From Bacteroidetes bacterium B1(2017) (lineage in GTDB: Bacteria > Bacteroidota > Bacteroidia > UKL13-3), in NCBI GenBank assembly GCA_002256395.1, contig NKJG01000003.1, positions 516,536 to 580,535 on the forward strand: a stretch of 64,000 nt of DNA, given 5' to 3'. Shown here in pieces: positions 1 to 8,119 of the stretch (positions are counted from its first letter, which is position 1; every line of letters begins with the position of its first letter). The notes beneath the pieces are model-generated. The model did no database searches, was not told where the DNA came from, and saw only the letters and a program-made list of their open reading frames with translations. The position numbers and the translations under genes were made by a program.

Positions 1-2
1 GG

Positions 3-1460
3 CATTTTAGTAATGGAACGGCTAGCGATACCTTAGTTGCAAATCCTGTCTTAAACTTTAGCGCTATAACCACAACCTTGGTAGATTTAAGTGTAACCAG
101 TGGCGGACGTTGTACCATAAAAGCACCGCAAGACACTATCTACTCTCAAGTAGGTGTGCGTGCTGCTGCCTATGTAAGCAGCGCCGATTTCTGCGGAACC
201 ACACGTACCGTAAATAATACCAGTGTAGGTGGAAATGCGTTTTATATTAGCATGGATGGTAGTGCATATGCGGTTTATACGGCACCTGTTACCTATAACA
301 ATTTAGGGTATGGCAATCACGTATTGCGCTTTATTGCCACCGATGGTATTTGCTCTGATACCTTAGAAACCTTGTTTAAAGTTAACTCTTTAACAGGAGC
401 CTTTACCTCTCGCTCTAGCAATTGTACACCTTCGGTAGAGTTCTTTAGCAGCATGGTTTCGGCCGATGCATCGGAAATAAGTTATGTATGGAATTTTGCT
501 GGCGAAGGAAACTCTATAGAAGCCAATCCCTTATTCTTATTTAGTTCTACTGGAAAGCGTTATGTAAGTCTTACCGCCTCTAGCACTAGTGGCTGTAGCA
601 AGTTTGTATCGGATAGCGTTCAGGTAAATTCTTCTATCGGACCAGTATCTACTTTTACTGCATCCGAAATAAAAACCACTCCGTGCCAAACTGGATTTAA
701 CTTTGTGAGCACTTCACCAAATGCTACCCAATTCTATTGGCAATTTGGCGATGGCTTGGTAAGTAACCAAGGGCCAAACACTAGCACGTTCCATGCGTAT
801 TTAGATACAGGTGTGTTTTATGCCACCATGGTTGCTATAAATAATTTGGGATGTTCAACTGTATCAGATACCCTTCCTGTGCGTGTTACCACGGCTGGTA
901 AACCTAGTCCGGTAGCAGGCTTTAGCGTAAACGATAGCGTTCAATGTTTAAGTTTCCAAAGCTTTAATTTTATCAATACCTCTACCTTAGAAGGAGCAGG
1001 TTACTTAGCTAAATTTACCTGGAGTTTAGGTGATGGAAATAAAGATTCTGTTAATAACTCGGTGTTTGGCAAACGTTATGGAGCCTTAGGTAGCTATACC
1101 ATTAATTTAACCGCCACTACTAATTTAGGTTGCAGCAATACCTATTCTAGAACGGTGCGAGTGGTTTCAGATTTAATATGTAATCCTTTAGGACTTGCAG
1201 CTATTGAAGCCAAAGAAATTAACTTGTATCCAAATCCAAATGCGGGTATGTTTAGCATTAGTTTAAACAAAGCATTTGCAGGCACAGAAAGTATACGTAT
1301 ACTAGATTTGTTGGGTAGAGAAGTAGTGCTGAACCAAGCGCCAGTTAGAGGCTCGCAAACGCTAGAGCTGAACCTACACTTACAAGCAGGAAAATACTAT
1401 GTAGAAATACAAACTGCCGAGGGAGAAACCTTGCGCAAATCGTTTGTAGTACTAGACTAA
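3..1460 (+). CDS. PKD-domain protein with T9SS sorting domain, 5'-truncated by the window
   Basis: The frame is open from base 3, with no start codon before the window edge that looks real (the first possible one is a TTG at 78), so this is the C-terminal part of a longer protein. At least three PKD-like domains are visible, with cores such as FYWQFGDG, FTWSLGDG and YVWNFAGEG, each ending in a conserved LGC/SGC strand. The last 80 or so residues form a type A T9SS sorting domain (INLYPNPNAGMF start, FVVLD end). Such proteins are exported by Sec and then passed across the outer membrane by the type IX system, where the sorting domain is removed. The PKD domains suggest adhesion or scaffold function; no catalytic domain lies in the visible part. 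Confidence 0.88.
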   Translation, partial: HFSNGTASDTLVANPVLNFSAITTTLVDLSVTSGGRCTIKAPQDTIYSQVGVRAAAYVSSADFCGTTRTVNNTSVGGNAFYISMDGSAYAVYTAPVTYNNLGYGNHVLRFIATDGICSDTLETLFKVNSLTGAFTSRSSNCTPSVEFFSSMVSADASEISYVWNFAGEGNSIEANPLFLFSSTGKRYVSLTASSTSGCSKFVSDSVQVNSSIGPVSTFTASEIKTTPCQTGFNFVSTSPNATQFYWQFGDGLVSNQGPNTSTFHAYLDTGVFYATMVAINNLGCSTVSDTLPVRVTTAGKPSPVAGFSVNDSVQCLSFQSFNFINTSTLEGAGYLAKFTWSLGDGNKDSVNNSVFGKRYGALGSYTINLTATTNLGCSNTYSRTVRVVSDLICNPLGLAAIEAKEINLYPNPNAGMFSISLNKAFAGTESIRILDLLGREVVLNQAPVRGSQTLELNLHLQAGKYYVEIQTAEGETLRKSFVVLD

Positions 1461-1466
1461 CAGAAA

Positions 1467-2321
1467 TTAATACACTGCAGATTTTACCAGATACTTTTTG
1501 GGTAGAATTTGCAGTGTAAAGTTCTTACTCTCCATCCACTCGCCATCGAGGTGGGCTTGCAAGGGATGTTGCGCCTCAATTTCTATATGTGTTGTTTTGT
1601 TAAATGTAACAAAAGGCAAGTTTAAATGCCTTCCTTTTTCTATTACAGGCAAATAGTTAAAGCGTTTTAGCAAACCTATTTTAGCAATACTAATAAAATC
1701 AAAGGCTCCATCAACTGGGCTAGCAAGTGGTGCCACCATAAATCCACCGCCATAGGTTTTTCCCTTGGCAATGCTAAGCATAAAGGCGGGCTGATCCCAC
1801 TCTGCCTCGGGCGTTTTAATATGAATGTGGCTTTCTTTATAAAACAAGAGCAGGCTCACAATAGTACTGTAGTATGCCATAAATCCATCAAAGAAACGCT
1901 TACCCAAATTGCGCTTCACCACCCAACCATCAAAGCCAATACCAACTCCATTTATAAACAGCTTATTGTTGCAAGTGCCCGCATCCACGTGGCAGGTATA
2001 CTGGCCAATAGCTAGCTCAAACTGCTGTTCTAGGCTCAGGCCACGCAAATGCAAACTCGCATAATCGTTGCCCGTGCCACCAGGTATAAAGGCAATAGGT
2101 ATGGCTATGTCTCTAAAATGATTGAGCACATGGTTTATGGTTCCATCGCCACCAATAATAATAAGGCAGGTATAGGCGCTTAAACTAGGAGGGTAACTTT
2201 TAAGAAAGGTTTGGTAAACAAGATTTCTCTCGCTTAAAAACGCCTCTAGTTTAGCGAGGTAAACCATTGATTTTCCCTTGCCCGATTGGGGATTGCAGAG
2301 TATAAGGTAAGGTTTATTCAT
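1467..2321 (-). CDS. Diacylglycerol kinase family lipid kinase (YegS/DagK type)
   Basis: A 284-residue protein with the DAGK catalytic fold. The ATP-binding motif GGDGT sits at residues 57-61 and a second glycine loop, PGGTGND, at 80-86. The C-terminal half holds the usual beta sandwich with the HLDGEWM segment. Family members phosphorylate diacylglycerol, sphingoid or other membrane lipids in the cytosol; the substrate cannot be told from sequence. Length is normal for the family (about 290). It is convergent with the PKD gene, 6 bases away, and divergent from the sigma factor. Start is the ATG at 2321. Confidence 0.88.
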   Translation of the reverse strand: MNKPYLILCNPQSGKGKSMVYLAKLEAFLSERNLVYQTFLKSYPPSLSAYTCLIIIGGDGTINHVLNHFRDIAIPIAFIPGGTGNDYASLHLRGLSLEQQFELAIGQYTCHVDAGTCNNKLFINGVGIGFDGWVVKRNLGKRFFDGFMAYYSTIVSLLLFYKESHIHIKTPEAEWDQPAFMLSIAKGKTYGGGFMVAPLASPVDGAFDFISIAKIGLLKRFNYLPVIEKGRHLNLPFVTFNKTTHIEIEAQHPLQAHLDGEWMESKNFTLQILPKKYLVKSAVY

Positions 2322-2439
2322 AACAGGTAATGATAGCCAAGTTAAGAAATTAGTATCTAATAAAATAAATTTTAAGACAAAGTGTAACTAAATTGCCAGC
2401 ATAACGCTATACACCCAAAACCCCCAATAAGCAAAAAGA

Positions 2440-2925
2440 ATGACCGCCGCCGAGTACAATGCTTGCGTTGACCAACATGCAGATGCGCTGTTTCGCTTTG
2501 TTGTTAAAAACATCAAAGACCGAGACGCCGCCCGCGATGTGGTGCAAGATACATTTGAAAAGATGTGGTTAAAAGTGGATCAGGTTGACCCAATGAAGGC
2601 TAAGTGTTATTTGTTTACAACTGGCTATCATACCATGATTGATAAAATTAGAAAAGAGCAACGGAGTAGTTTAATGGAAGAGCACCACGAAAGCATGGTT
2701 AAAACCGAAAACCATTTTAGCGACATTAAAAAGGTTTTAGACAAAGCACTTCAAACACTAAACGACATCCAACGCTCGGTAATTTTATTGAGAGATTATG
2801 AAGGCTATAGTTATGAGGAAATAGGGGAGATTACGGGCTTGAATGAAAGTCAGGTAAAGGTATATATTTACAGAGCACGTATAGCCCTAAAAAGCTATAT
2901 TGGCAAAATAGAACATGTGGTTTAA
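2440..2925 (+). CDS. ECF RNA polymerase sigma factor
   Basis: A 161-residue sigma-70 family factor of the extracytoplasmic function class. Region 2 lies at about residues 10-75 (FRFVV...DAARDVVQDTFEKMW) and region 4 at about 105-157, with the SYEEIGEITGLNESQVKVYI helix-turn-helix. Region 3 is missing, as expected for ECF factors. Its stop overlaps the next gene, which has the shape of an anti-sigma factor, so the two are probably translationally coupled. It would direct polymerase to stress or envelope promoters once released from the anti-sigma protein. Confidence 0.92.
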   Translation: MTAAEYNACVDQHADALFRFVVKNIKDRDAARDVVQDTFEKMWLKVDQVDPMKAKCYLFTTGYHTMIDKIRKEQRSSLMEEHHESMVKTENHFSDIKKVLDKALQTLNDIQRSVILLRDYEGYSYEEIGEITGLNESQVKVYIYRARIALKSYIGKIEHVV

Positions 2926-4039
2926 AATGGAATTGAATAGAACAACATACGAAGCCTTTTTATTGGATGCCTTAGAAGGAAATCTTTCTGCGGCAGAGCA
3001 AGAAGAAGTGCGTTTGTTTCTGAGCCAAAACCCAGATCTACAAGCAGAGTTTGAGTTGCTACAATCTGTTGAACCAAATGCCTTACACATAGACCTAGAA
3101 GAAACGATAGATTTTAGCTATCTAAAAAAAGATAGCAATACTGCTCTCACTCAAGAAGAATTTGTTGCCGCCCTTGAAGGAGATTTAAACCCTGCACAAC
3201 AACAAGATTTTGATAGAAAAGTTAGGAGCAATAAAGAACTAGCAACAGAGTTTAGTTTATTCAAACAAACTAAGCTAATACCCACACAAGTAGTATTTGA
3301 AAACAAAGACAGTTTAAAGAGAAAGCAAGCACGTGTTATTCCTATGTATATGCGTATTGCTGCGGTTGCGGCTGTGTTTTTGGCGATTTTGTTCTTTGGT
3401 TGGGAGGTAGGCACTGGGCGCTGGGCTTTGGGCGGTGGGCAGGAAGCGACCCTTCGACCACTTCGACAGGCTCAGGGTGACACGAGGGGAGAAAGAGAAA
3501 GAGAAAGGGAAAGAGAAAGAACGAGCGACCCGCGACCAGCGACCCTTCGACAGGCTCAGGGACCAGCGACCCGCGACCCGCGACCAGCGACCCTTCCACA
3601 AGCTCAGGTACCAGAGAGGGTTTTGCAACAAATTGCTATTATTAATCAGCGACCTTCCTACACTAAGGCATCGGCGGGTGAAGCCCGCAACCTTCCTACT
3701 GCCAGATACCAGCAACTTGCCCTTTTACCAGCTACCCGCGACCCCTTGGGAGACCAGCGATTAGCGACTAGCGACCTTCCAAACACCAGCGACCCGCGAC
3801 CAGCGACTTTCTTAACGCCTAAACAATGGTTGTTAAACAAACTTAAAGCTCAACTGCCAGAAGAAGCGCTTGCTTTAAATGATACCATTAGTAACGGTGG
3901 AGCTGGAGATGTGGCTTTAAACTTAATAGAAAAAACTACTGGAATTGCCTACCACGATAATACCAATAGCGAAACTGGCTCGAGAGGTTTTGCCATTGTT
4001 TCTAAATATTTTGCATACGAAAAAATAACTCATCCTTAA
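2915..4039 (+). CDS. Putative transmembrane anti-sigma factor carrying repeat-derived linker
   Basis: A 374-residue protein. Residues 1-140 are acidic and helical, resembling cytosolic anti-sigma domains, with ALEGNLSAAEQEEVRLFL and ALEGDLNPAQQQDFDRKV as two homologous helices. One membrane segment lies at about 145-165. Residues about 175-300 are translated dispersed repeats: LRQAQG units (CTTCGACAGGCTCAGG family), an RERERER run from AGAGAA repeats, and SDPRPAT units from CGACCAG heptads. The last 70 residues look like normal protein. The gene overlaps the sigma factor by 11 bases if it starts at 2915, or starts at the ATG at 2927, one base after the sigma stop; the second seems equally good. 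Annotation as anti-sigma rests on position and architecture, not on a zinc motif, which is absent. Confidence 0.72.
   Translation: MWFKMELNRTTYEAFLLDALEGNLSAAEQEEVRLFLSQNPDLQAEFELLQSVEPNALHIDLEETIDFSYLKKDSNTALTQEEFVAALEGDLNPAQQQDFDRKVRSNKELATEFSLFKQTKLIPTQVVFENKDSLKRKQARVIPMYMRIAAVAAVFLAILFFGWEVGTGRWALGGGQEATLRPLRQAQGDTRGERERERERERTSDPRPATLRQAQGPATRDPRPATLPQAQVPERVLQQIAIINQRPSYTKASAGEARNLPTARYQQLALLPATRDPLGDQRLATSDLPNTSDPRPATFLTPKQWLLNKLKAQLPEEALALNDTISNGGAGDVALNLIEKTTGIAYHDNTNSETGSRGFAIVSKYFAYEKITHP
3436..3810 (+). repeat. Cluster of dispersed repeats inside a coding sequence
   Basis: Three repeat families found in intergenic spaces elsewhere in the window occur together here, in frame: CTTCGACAGGCTCAGG units (about 3462-3477, 3547-3562, 3592-3606), a GAGAAA purine tract (3488-3520) and CGACCAG/CGACCCG heptads (3524-3600 and 3732-3808). 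No stop codon is created. Three heptads equal 21 bases, so the array encodes a seven-residue peptide repeat and stays open in other phases too. Confidence 0.85.
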
Positions 4040-4045
4040 AAAATT

Positions 4046-5527
4046 ATGAAGTACATGAAATACATACATTTGTTTTTACTAGTTGCCCTAAGTGCAAGTG
4101 CTTGGGCTCAGACCGAAACTAACTTAGCGGCCTTTACTAAAATTGAAACCAATGCACCTATTACCATTCAATTGGTAGAAGGCACTAGCAACAAAGCTGC
4201 CCATACGGGTGGACTTAAAGACTTTAAGTTTACGACCGAGAACGGCGTATTAAGCATTGATCATACCGGAAAAGATTTTACCAATAAAGAGCCTCTTAAA
4301 ATTTATTTTACCACCTTATCGGCTATAGAATTAGAAGGAGTAACCTATGTGAATACAGCCGAAGGAACAAGCATTAAAAGCGATGCCTTTAGCATTGAAT
4401 GTAGTGGTGCATCTAAATCTGATTTGCACCTGAATGTTAAGCACCTAAAAGTAGAATGTGTGGGTGCTAGCAAAATAACCCTTAGCGGTACGGCCGATAC
4501 CAGTATAATAGAATTGGCTGGAGCTTCTAAAGTGTATGGTGCCGATTTAAAAACAAAAGAAATGACCTTGGACGCGGCTGGTGCTAGCTACTTTAATGTG
4601 AATGCTAGTAACACCTTAAACATAGAGGCTTCTGGCGCTACTAAGGGAGTGTATGCAGGTAACCCAATAAATAAAAACATACAAGTAAGTGGCATTTCTA
4701 ATATTGTAGATGTAGCAACTGGTCAGAACCTAAAAGACGAGCGCAGCAGCGGCGATGATACCACACGCATTACCGTGGGCAAAAAGAAAGTTATTATTAT
4801 TGAAGAAGGCGATGATTTACGTGTAGAAACAGAAGATGAAGAAGACACAGAAGAAAATCCAACCGACTCAAAGCCAAGCAAGAAATATGAATTGAAAAAA
4901 GTGTATGCAGGTTTTGAATTAGGTATGAACCAATTTACATCGCCCAACCTAAAGTTTGAAATGCCTAAAGGATATGAGTACTTAGATTGTAATATAGGTA
5001 AATCGTGGTTCTATGGCTTAAACATATTGGAAGGCGATGTGCAATTAGTAAAAAACAAATTGGCTCTTACCAGCGGCTTAGGCATGCAGTTCCAAAACTT
5101 AACCTTTGCTTCAAACCAAGTATTAAAAGCATCGGGCAATACCCTGGCCGCCGATTCTGGCTTGGTGCCATTATCTAAAAACAGATTGTATACCTATAAC
5201 TTAAATGTGCCGCTTATGCTAAAGTTTGCACCACGCACTAAGAAAGATCGCAATAATTTTCATATAGCCGTGGGTGTTATTGGAAGCTTTAAAGCATACT
5301 CACATGTGCGTACCGAAACATCTGCTGCTGGCTATATGGTAGAAACAAAAACCAAAGACGATTATAATATCAACCCTTTCCATGTAACTGCTACTGCACG
5401 CATAGGCTACGGTTGGTTAAGAGCATTTGCTAACTATGACCTTACGCCATACTTTAAACCAAATAACGGTTTGAACCCAGATGTGAGAGTGTTCTCGGCG
5501 GGATTGACCTTGGTACCGTTTCAGTAG
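4046..5527 (+). CDS. DUF2807 (GIN head) domain fused to outer-membrane beta-barrel
   Basis: A 493-residue exported protein with a signal peptide at 1-21 (cleavage after SAWA). Residues about 28-220 form the beta-helical DUF2807 / GIN head domain with regularly spaced GAS turns (SGASKS, VGASKI, AGASKV, AGASYF, SGATKG). A very acidic linker (about 230-275) follows, then a predicted outer-membrane beta-barrel from about 280 to the end, finishing in alternating aromatic strands and a terminal F-Q. It starts 6 bases after the anti-sigma gene and is probably the third gene of the sigma operon, which suggests an envelope-stress or surface role. Function unknown. Confidence 0.83.
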   Translation: MKYMKYIHLFLLVALSASAWAQTETNLAAFTKIETNAPITIQLVEGTSNKAAHTGGLKDFKFTTENGVLSIDHTGKDFTNKEPLKIYFTTLSAIELEGVTYVNTAEGTSIKSDAFSIECSGASKSDLHLNVKHLKVECVGASKITLSGTADTSIIELAGASKVYGADLKTKEMTLDAAGASYFNVNASNTLNIEASGATKGVYAGNPINKNIQVSGISNIVDVATGQNLKDERSSGDDTTRITVGKKKVIIIEEGDDLRVETEDEEDTEENPTDSKPSKKYELKKVYAGFELGMNQFTSPNLKFEMPKGYEYLDCNIGKSWFYGLNILEGDVQLVKNKLALTSGLGMQFQNLTFASNQVLKASGNTLAADSGLVPLSKNRLYTYNLNVPLMLKFAPRTKKDRNNFHIAVGVIGSFKAYSHVRTETSAAGYMVETKTKDDYNINPFHVTATARIGYGWLRAFANYDLTPYFKPNNGLNPDVRVFSAGLTLVPFQ

Positions 5528-5586
5528 GAGAAAGAGAAAGAGAAAGGGAAAGAGACCTCTTTCTGATTCTGTTACTCTTTCTTTTC
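5525..5586. repeat. GAGAAA / CTCTTT purine-pyrimidine tract
   Basis: A run of AGAAAG units on the + strand is followed at once by CTCTTTCTG-type units, so the transcript could fold back. It begins at the stop codon of the DUF2807 gene. The same composition recurs at the 3' ends of other genes in the window. Confidence 0.7.
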
Positions 5587-5596
5587 TTATTGAAGG

Positions 5597-5638
5597 AAAA
5601 ATCTGCATGGAGACTACTCTATGCAGATTTTTTTTTTG
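5597..5638 (+). terminator. Rho-independent terminator, repeat-associated
   Basis: Stem AAATCTGCAT / ATGCAGATTT with a loop of about 11 bases, followed by a run of T. It closes the sigma / anti-sigma / DUF2807 operon. The same hairpin recurs at 11148-11190 and in decayed form at 12724-12756, each time followed by related sequence, so it belongs to a dispersed unit. Confidence 0.85.
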
Positions 5639-5652
5639 CACGCAGCTAAAAA

Positions 5653-5732
5653 ATAGCCCGGGCGTTTAGGCCCGGGATAAGGATTGAGCCAGCATTATAT
5701 ATTAGGCCTTTAGGCCTTTTGTGTTGCAAATG
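5653..5732 (+). repeat. 184-bp MITE-like element, truncated copy
   Basis: It starts with the left terminal palindrome (ATAGCCCGGGCGTTTAGGC...) and holds one internal AGGCCTTTAGGCCT palindrome, then breaks off after TTGCAAATGG. Full copies lie at 7460 and 11204. Confidence 0.8.
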
Positions 5733-5733
5733 G

Positions 5734-5741
5734 TATATTTG
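5734..5741 (+). promoter_or_regulatory. -7 element TATATTTG upstream of 5773 gene
   Basis: Exact match to the Bacteroidota -7 consensus TAnnTTTG, 31 bases before the start codon. No clear -33 element is visible. It lies right at the 3' border of the truncated repeat. Confidence 0.45.
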
Positions 5742-5772
5742 AATAAGACCAAATCGCCATACCAAAACCAAA

Positions 5773-6099
5773 ATGACAGATCCTATTGCGGCAGGTGCAA
5801 AACAAGCTAAACCCAAAAGAATGGTGGTGGGAGTGCTAAGCATTGTTTTTGGTATAATTAATCTTTTTGTCATTGGATACCTCGACTTTGACGTTTTATC
5901 GCCACTCATTCTACCCAAAGACTATTGCTACTACCACCTTCATGATATTCCTTGGTGGGTAGAATTATTTTATCTATCAGGTTCAAGCAATGGTCATCCT
6001 GATGGTTCCATCTTCCATTATTTTCTCGTGTTTATACTTTCTTTATCTCTTGGTTTTATAGCAAGTAGAGCATTGATAAATAAATTCAGTAACAAATAG
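5773..6099 (+). CDS. Small two-helix membrane protein, unknown function
   Basis: A 108-residue protein with a basic N-terminus (KQAKPKR), a hydrophobic segment at about 20-37 (VVGVLSIVFGIINLFVIGYL) and a second at about 82-100 (FHYFLVFILSLSLGFIASRA). The loop between carries several histidines and aromatic residues. I recognise no family. It stands alone between repeat-rich spacers, with a consensus -7 element upstream. Confidence 0.6.
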   Translation: MTDPIAAGAKQAKPKRMVVGVLSIVFGIINLFVIGYLDFDVLSPLILPKDYCYYHLHDIPWWVELFYLSGSSNGHPDGSIFHYFLVFILSLSLGFIASRALINKFSNK

Positions 6100-6124
6100 T
6101 ATCAGCATAAAGCAGCAAACCCTT

Positions 6125-6230
6125 ATCCGCGTTCCTGCGCAACTTGCAACTTATGCCGCAGGCAGATAACGTAACCCGCAACATTATCAATGAAAGTTGT
6201 ACCTTCATAGAAATCGGGTTGCGTAAGAAA
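6125..6230 (+). repeat. Dispersed hairpin repeat, copy upstream of the ankyrin gene
   Basis: A segment of about 95 bases (GCAACTT..., AACGTAACCCGCAACATT, GTACCTTCAT) is alignable to 7265-7350 on the other side of the ankyrin gene, in the same orientation. It ends in GGGTTGCGTAAG, an imperfect inverted match to its own left half. Apart from this, 6100-6300 holds nothing recognisable. Confidence 0.65.
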
Positions 6231-6300
6231 AGATGTGTTGAAATATGTTAAACTGATCAGTATTTGGAAAGCAAAAAAAAAGCGTAATTTGTACATCATA

Positions 6301-7110
6301 ATGATTCGAATACTTACACTTAGTTTCTTGTTGCTTTTTAATTTGGGTGAGGTACTTTCGATTACCTGCTATAAGAAAATTTCTTCAAATGCACATTCCA
6401 TTTCGCCAAAAAGGCTTGTAAAGCAAATAAAGCAGGGTGATTTGGTGAGTTTTCAAAAATCCCTTCAAAGCGATAGCACTCTGCTGAACCATAGGTTCAA
6501 GGATAGCTCTAATTTACTTATGGTGGCCTTAAAACACAACAAAACAGAAATTGCAAAGTACCTTATAGAAAAGGGAATAGAAGTAAATATTGAAACAAAA
6601 AAACACATCACACCTCTCTTAATTTCTACCCGATTACGACAATATGATATAACAAAATTGTTAGTTAAGAATGGAGCTTCCATTAACGTAGAGGCAGATT
6701 ATGGAGAAACACCTTTAAGAAATTCAATGCAGTTGTTTGAACCAGATTCGAAAGATGATGTTGAACTATTTAAGTTTTTAATTTCTAATGGTGCCGATGT
6801 TAAACACATTTGCGAGAGATGTTGTAGCTCTAGTTATTTAATAACAGCAATAAGTTCTTACAAAAATGAAATGGCTATTTACTTATTGGATATAGGGGTA
6901 GATAGTTTAGAACATAAATCATGCAGAGGGTTTACGGCCCTTCACCTGGCAATTAGCTTTGATAATTTGGAACTTGTTATGTACTTGCTTAAAAAAGGAG
7001 CAAATATTAATTCGAAAACAAGCCAAGGGTTAACCGTTTTTGAATTGGCTCGAAGATATAATGCAGGTGAAGTAATGTTGTATCTGGAGAATAATTATTG
7101 TGATAAATAA
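6301..7110 (+). CDS. Exported ankyrin-repeat protein
   Basis: A 269-residue protein counted from the ATG at 6301, which gives a clean signal peptide (MIRILTLSFLLLFNLGEVLS). An upstream TTG at 6235 is in frame but would add a basic stretch and hide the signal. Residues about 50-265 form five or six ankyrin repeats, seen as helix pairs such as NLLMVALKHNKTEIAKYLIE, TPLLISTRLRQYDITKLLVK and TALHLAISFDNLELVMYLLK. Ankyrin proteins bind other proteins; the partner is unknown. The gene sits alone between two copies of a hairpin repeat. Confidence 0.8.
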   Translation: MIRILTLSFLLLFNLGEVLSITCYKKISSNAHSISPKRLVKQIKQGDLVSFQKSLQSDSTLLNHRFKDSSNLLMVALKHNKTEIAKYLIEKGIEVNIETKKHITPLLISTRLRQYDITKLLVKNGASINVEADYGETPLRNSMQLFEPDSKDDVELFKFLISNGADVKHICERCCSSSYLITAISSYKNEMAIYLLDIGVDSLEHKSCRGFTALHLAISFDNLELVMYLLKKGANINSKTSQGLTVFELARRYNAGEVMLYLENNYCDK

Positions 7111-7264
7111 TAGGAGGAGACTTTTTTCTGCTTCCCCCTTATTTCTTTCCTTAACTAGTTGTCATTTTGAGCGAGTAGTTTTTTTACCACAAAGGCCACA
7201 ACGGAAAAACAAAGGGCACAAAGCTCTGGTTTGTTTTGGTTCGACAGGCTCACCAATCTTTGGG

Positions 7265-7445
7265 AGTTTTTACGCAACTCGAAACTTCCGCCCTGGCGGA
7301 TAACGTAACTCGCAACATTTTCGATGAAAACTGTACCTTCATGAGAGGCAAATAATTTAATTGAAACATTTTATTTGAAAGGCATGCCTTCATAAGAAGC
7401 TGTTGCGAGTTACGTGCGCAAGCTTCGCTTGCTGTTGCGAGTTGC
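7265..7445 (+). repeat. 113-bp element with 15-bp perfect terminal inverted repeats, plus flanks
   Basis: ACGTAACTCGCAACA at 7303-7317 is the exact reverse complement of TGTTGCGAGTTACGT at 7401-7415. The left flank has its own hairpin (CCGCCCTGGCGG), and a GCAAGCTTCGCTTGC hairpin follows at about 7418-7432. The left part matches the copy at 6125-6230. Bases 7111-7264 before it hold no gene, only the partial repeats GGTTCGACAGGCTCACC and AGTAGTTTTTTTACCACA. Confidence 0.78.
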
Positions 7446-7459
7446 TTAAGAGAAAATCA

Positions 7460-7710
7460 ATAGCCCGGGCGTTTAGGCCCGGGATAAGGATTGTAGAGTA
7501 ACAAAATAGGAGGCCTTTAGGCCTTTTCTGCTGCAAATGGTTTTGCTTAATAAACAAATTCTATTCAAAAGGATAGAAGGCCTAAAGGCCTAATAATGGA
7601 TTATCATTTACCTGTTATCCCAAGCCTAAAGGCCTGGGCTATTGTTTTAGATTGGTAAGGTTTTAGGTGAATGGCATGCCTTTCTTTAGTGAATCTGTTG
7701 CGAGTTACGT
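7460..7710 (+). repeat. 184-bp MITE-like palindromic element, full copy with right flank
   Basis: The core 7460-7642 opens with ATAGCCCGGGCGTTTAGGC and closes with a near-perfect inverse (GCCTAAAGGCCTGGGCTAT). Between them are two more palindromes of the AGGCCTTTAGGCCT type. The right flank to 7710 ends in TGTTGCGAGTTACGT, the same 15-mer that bounds the element at 7303-7415. It is about 95% identical by eye to 11204-11457. There is no reading frame inside, so it would need a transposase or similar enzyme in trans. Confidence 0.87.
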
Positions 7711-7716
7711 AAGAAG

Positions 7717-7790
7717 GGAAACCTCTTTCTCTTTCTGTTACTCTTTCTTCCCTTGAGTAGTTTTTTTACCACAACGGAAACAACGCGCAA
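7717..7790 (+). repeat. CTTTCT tract followed by TTGAGTAGTTTTTTTACCACA module
   Basis: AACCTCTTTCTCTTTCTGTT... followed by CCTTGAGTAGTTTTTTTACC. The same two-part module recurs at 8476-8532, so the toxin-antitoxin pair lies between two direct copies of it. Confidence 0.7.
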
Positions 7791-7812
7791 ATGGAGGTTA
7801 CCTCTTCATCTG

Positions 7813-8109
7813 TTACTGAACAGGCCAATCATTAGGGTTTCGTGATGTATGTATGATAGCGATAATAGTTATTGTTTTGGCTTGCTCCTCTACCTTAAAA
7901 TGTATTAGGTAAGGAAACGGTTTGGCGTAATAGCAGCGAATAGTGTCGTATTTAATTTGGTAAAAGGGGTTGGTTTTTAGAGTATCAAACGCGAGTTTAA
8001 TTGTTTGATGAAATCTTTTTCCCAATCCTTCTTGCTGCTTATTATAATAACTAATTGCAACTTGAATATCAGATAGTGCAGAGGGTAGAATAAGGAGTTT
8101 ATAACTCAT
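7813..8109 (-). CDS. RelE/ParE-family toxin
   Basis: A 98-residue protein with the ParE/RelE fold pattern: an N-terminal strand (YKLLILPSALSDI), two helices with the GLGKRFHQTIKLAFDTL segment, then strands IRCYYAKPFPYLIHFKV and TITIIAIIHTSRNP. The C-terminal HTSRNPNDW is typical of the ParE branch. Proteins of this branch act on DNA gyrase, those of the RelE branch cut mRNA on the ribosome; the sequence favours ParE but does not prove it. It lies 10 bases after its antitoxin and is co-transcribed with it. Confidence 0.87.
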   Translation of the reverse strand: MSYKLLILPSALSDIQVAISYYNKQQEGLGKRFHQTIKLAFDTLKTNPFYQIKYDTIRCYYAKPFPYLIHFKVEEQAKTITIIAIIHTSRNPNDWPVQ

Positions 8110-8119
8110 AGGCCTAGTG

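Noticed and set aside
2440..2925. Own Bacteroidota promoter for the sigma operon
   Set aside because: No TAnnTTTG within 100 bases upstream; the operon may use a promoter read by its own sigma factor, which I cannot recognise.
3314..3840. Minus-strand frames opposite the anti-sigma gene
   Set aside because: They exist only because the repeats lack stop codons; the + strand frame continues the sigma operon and has sensible flanking domains.
7100..7303. 67-codon frame after the ankyrin gene
   Set aside because: It runs through dispersed repeats (GTTCGACAGGCTC and others) and overlaps the end of the ankyrin gene; composition is not protein-like.
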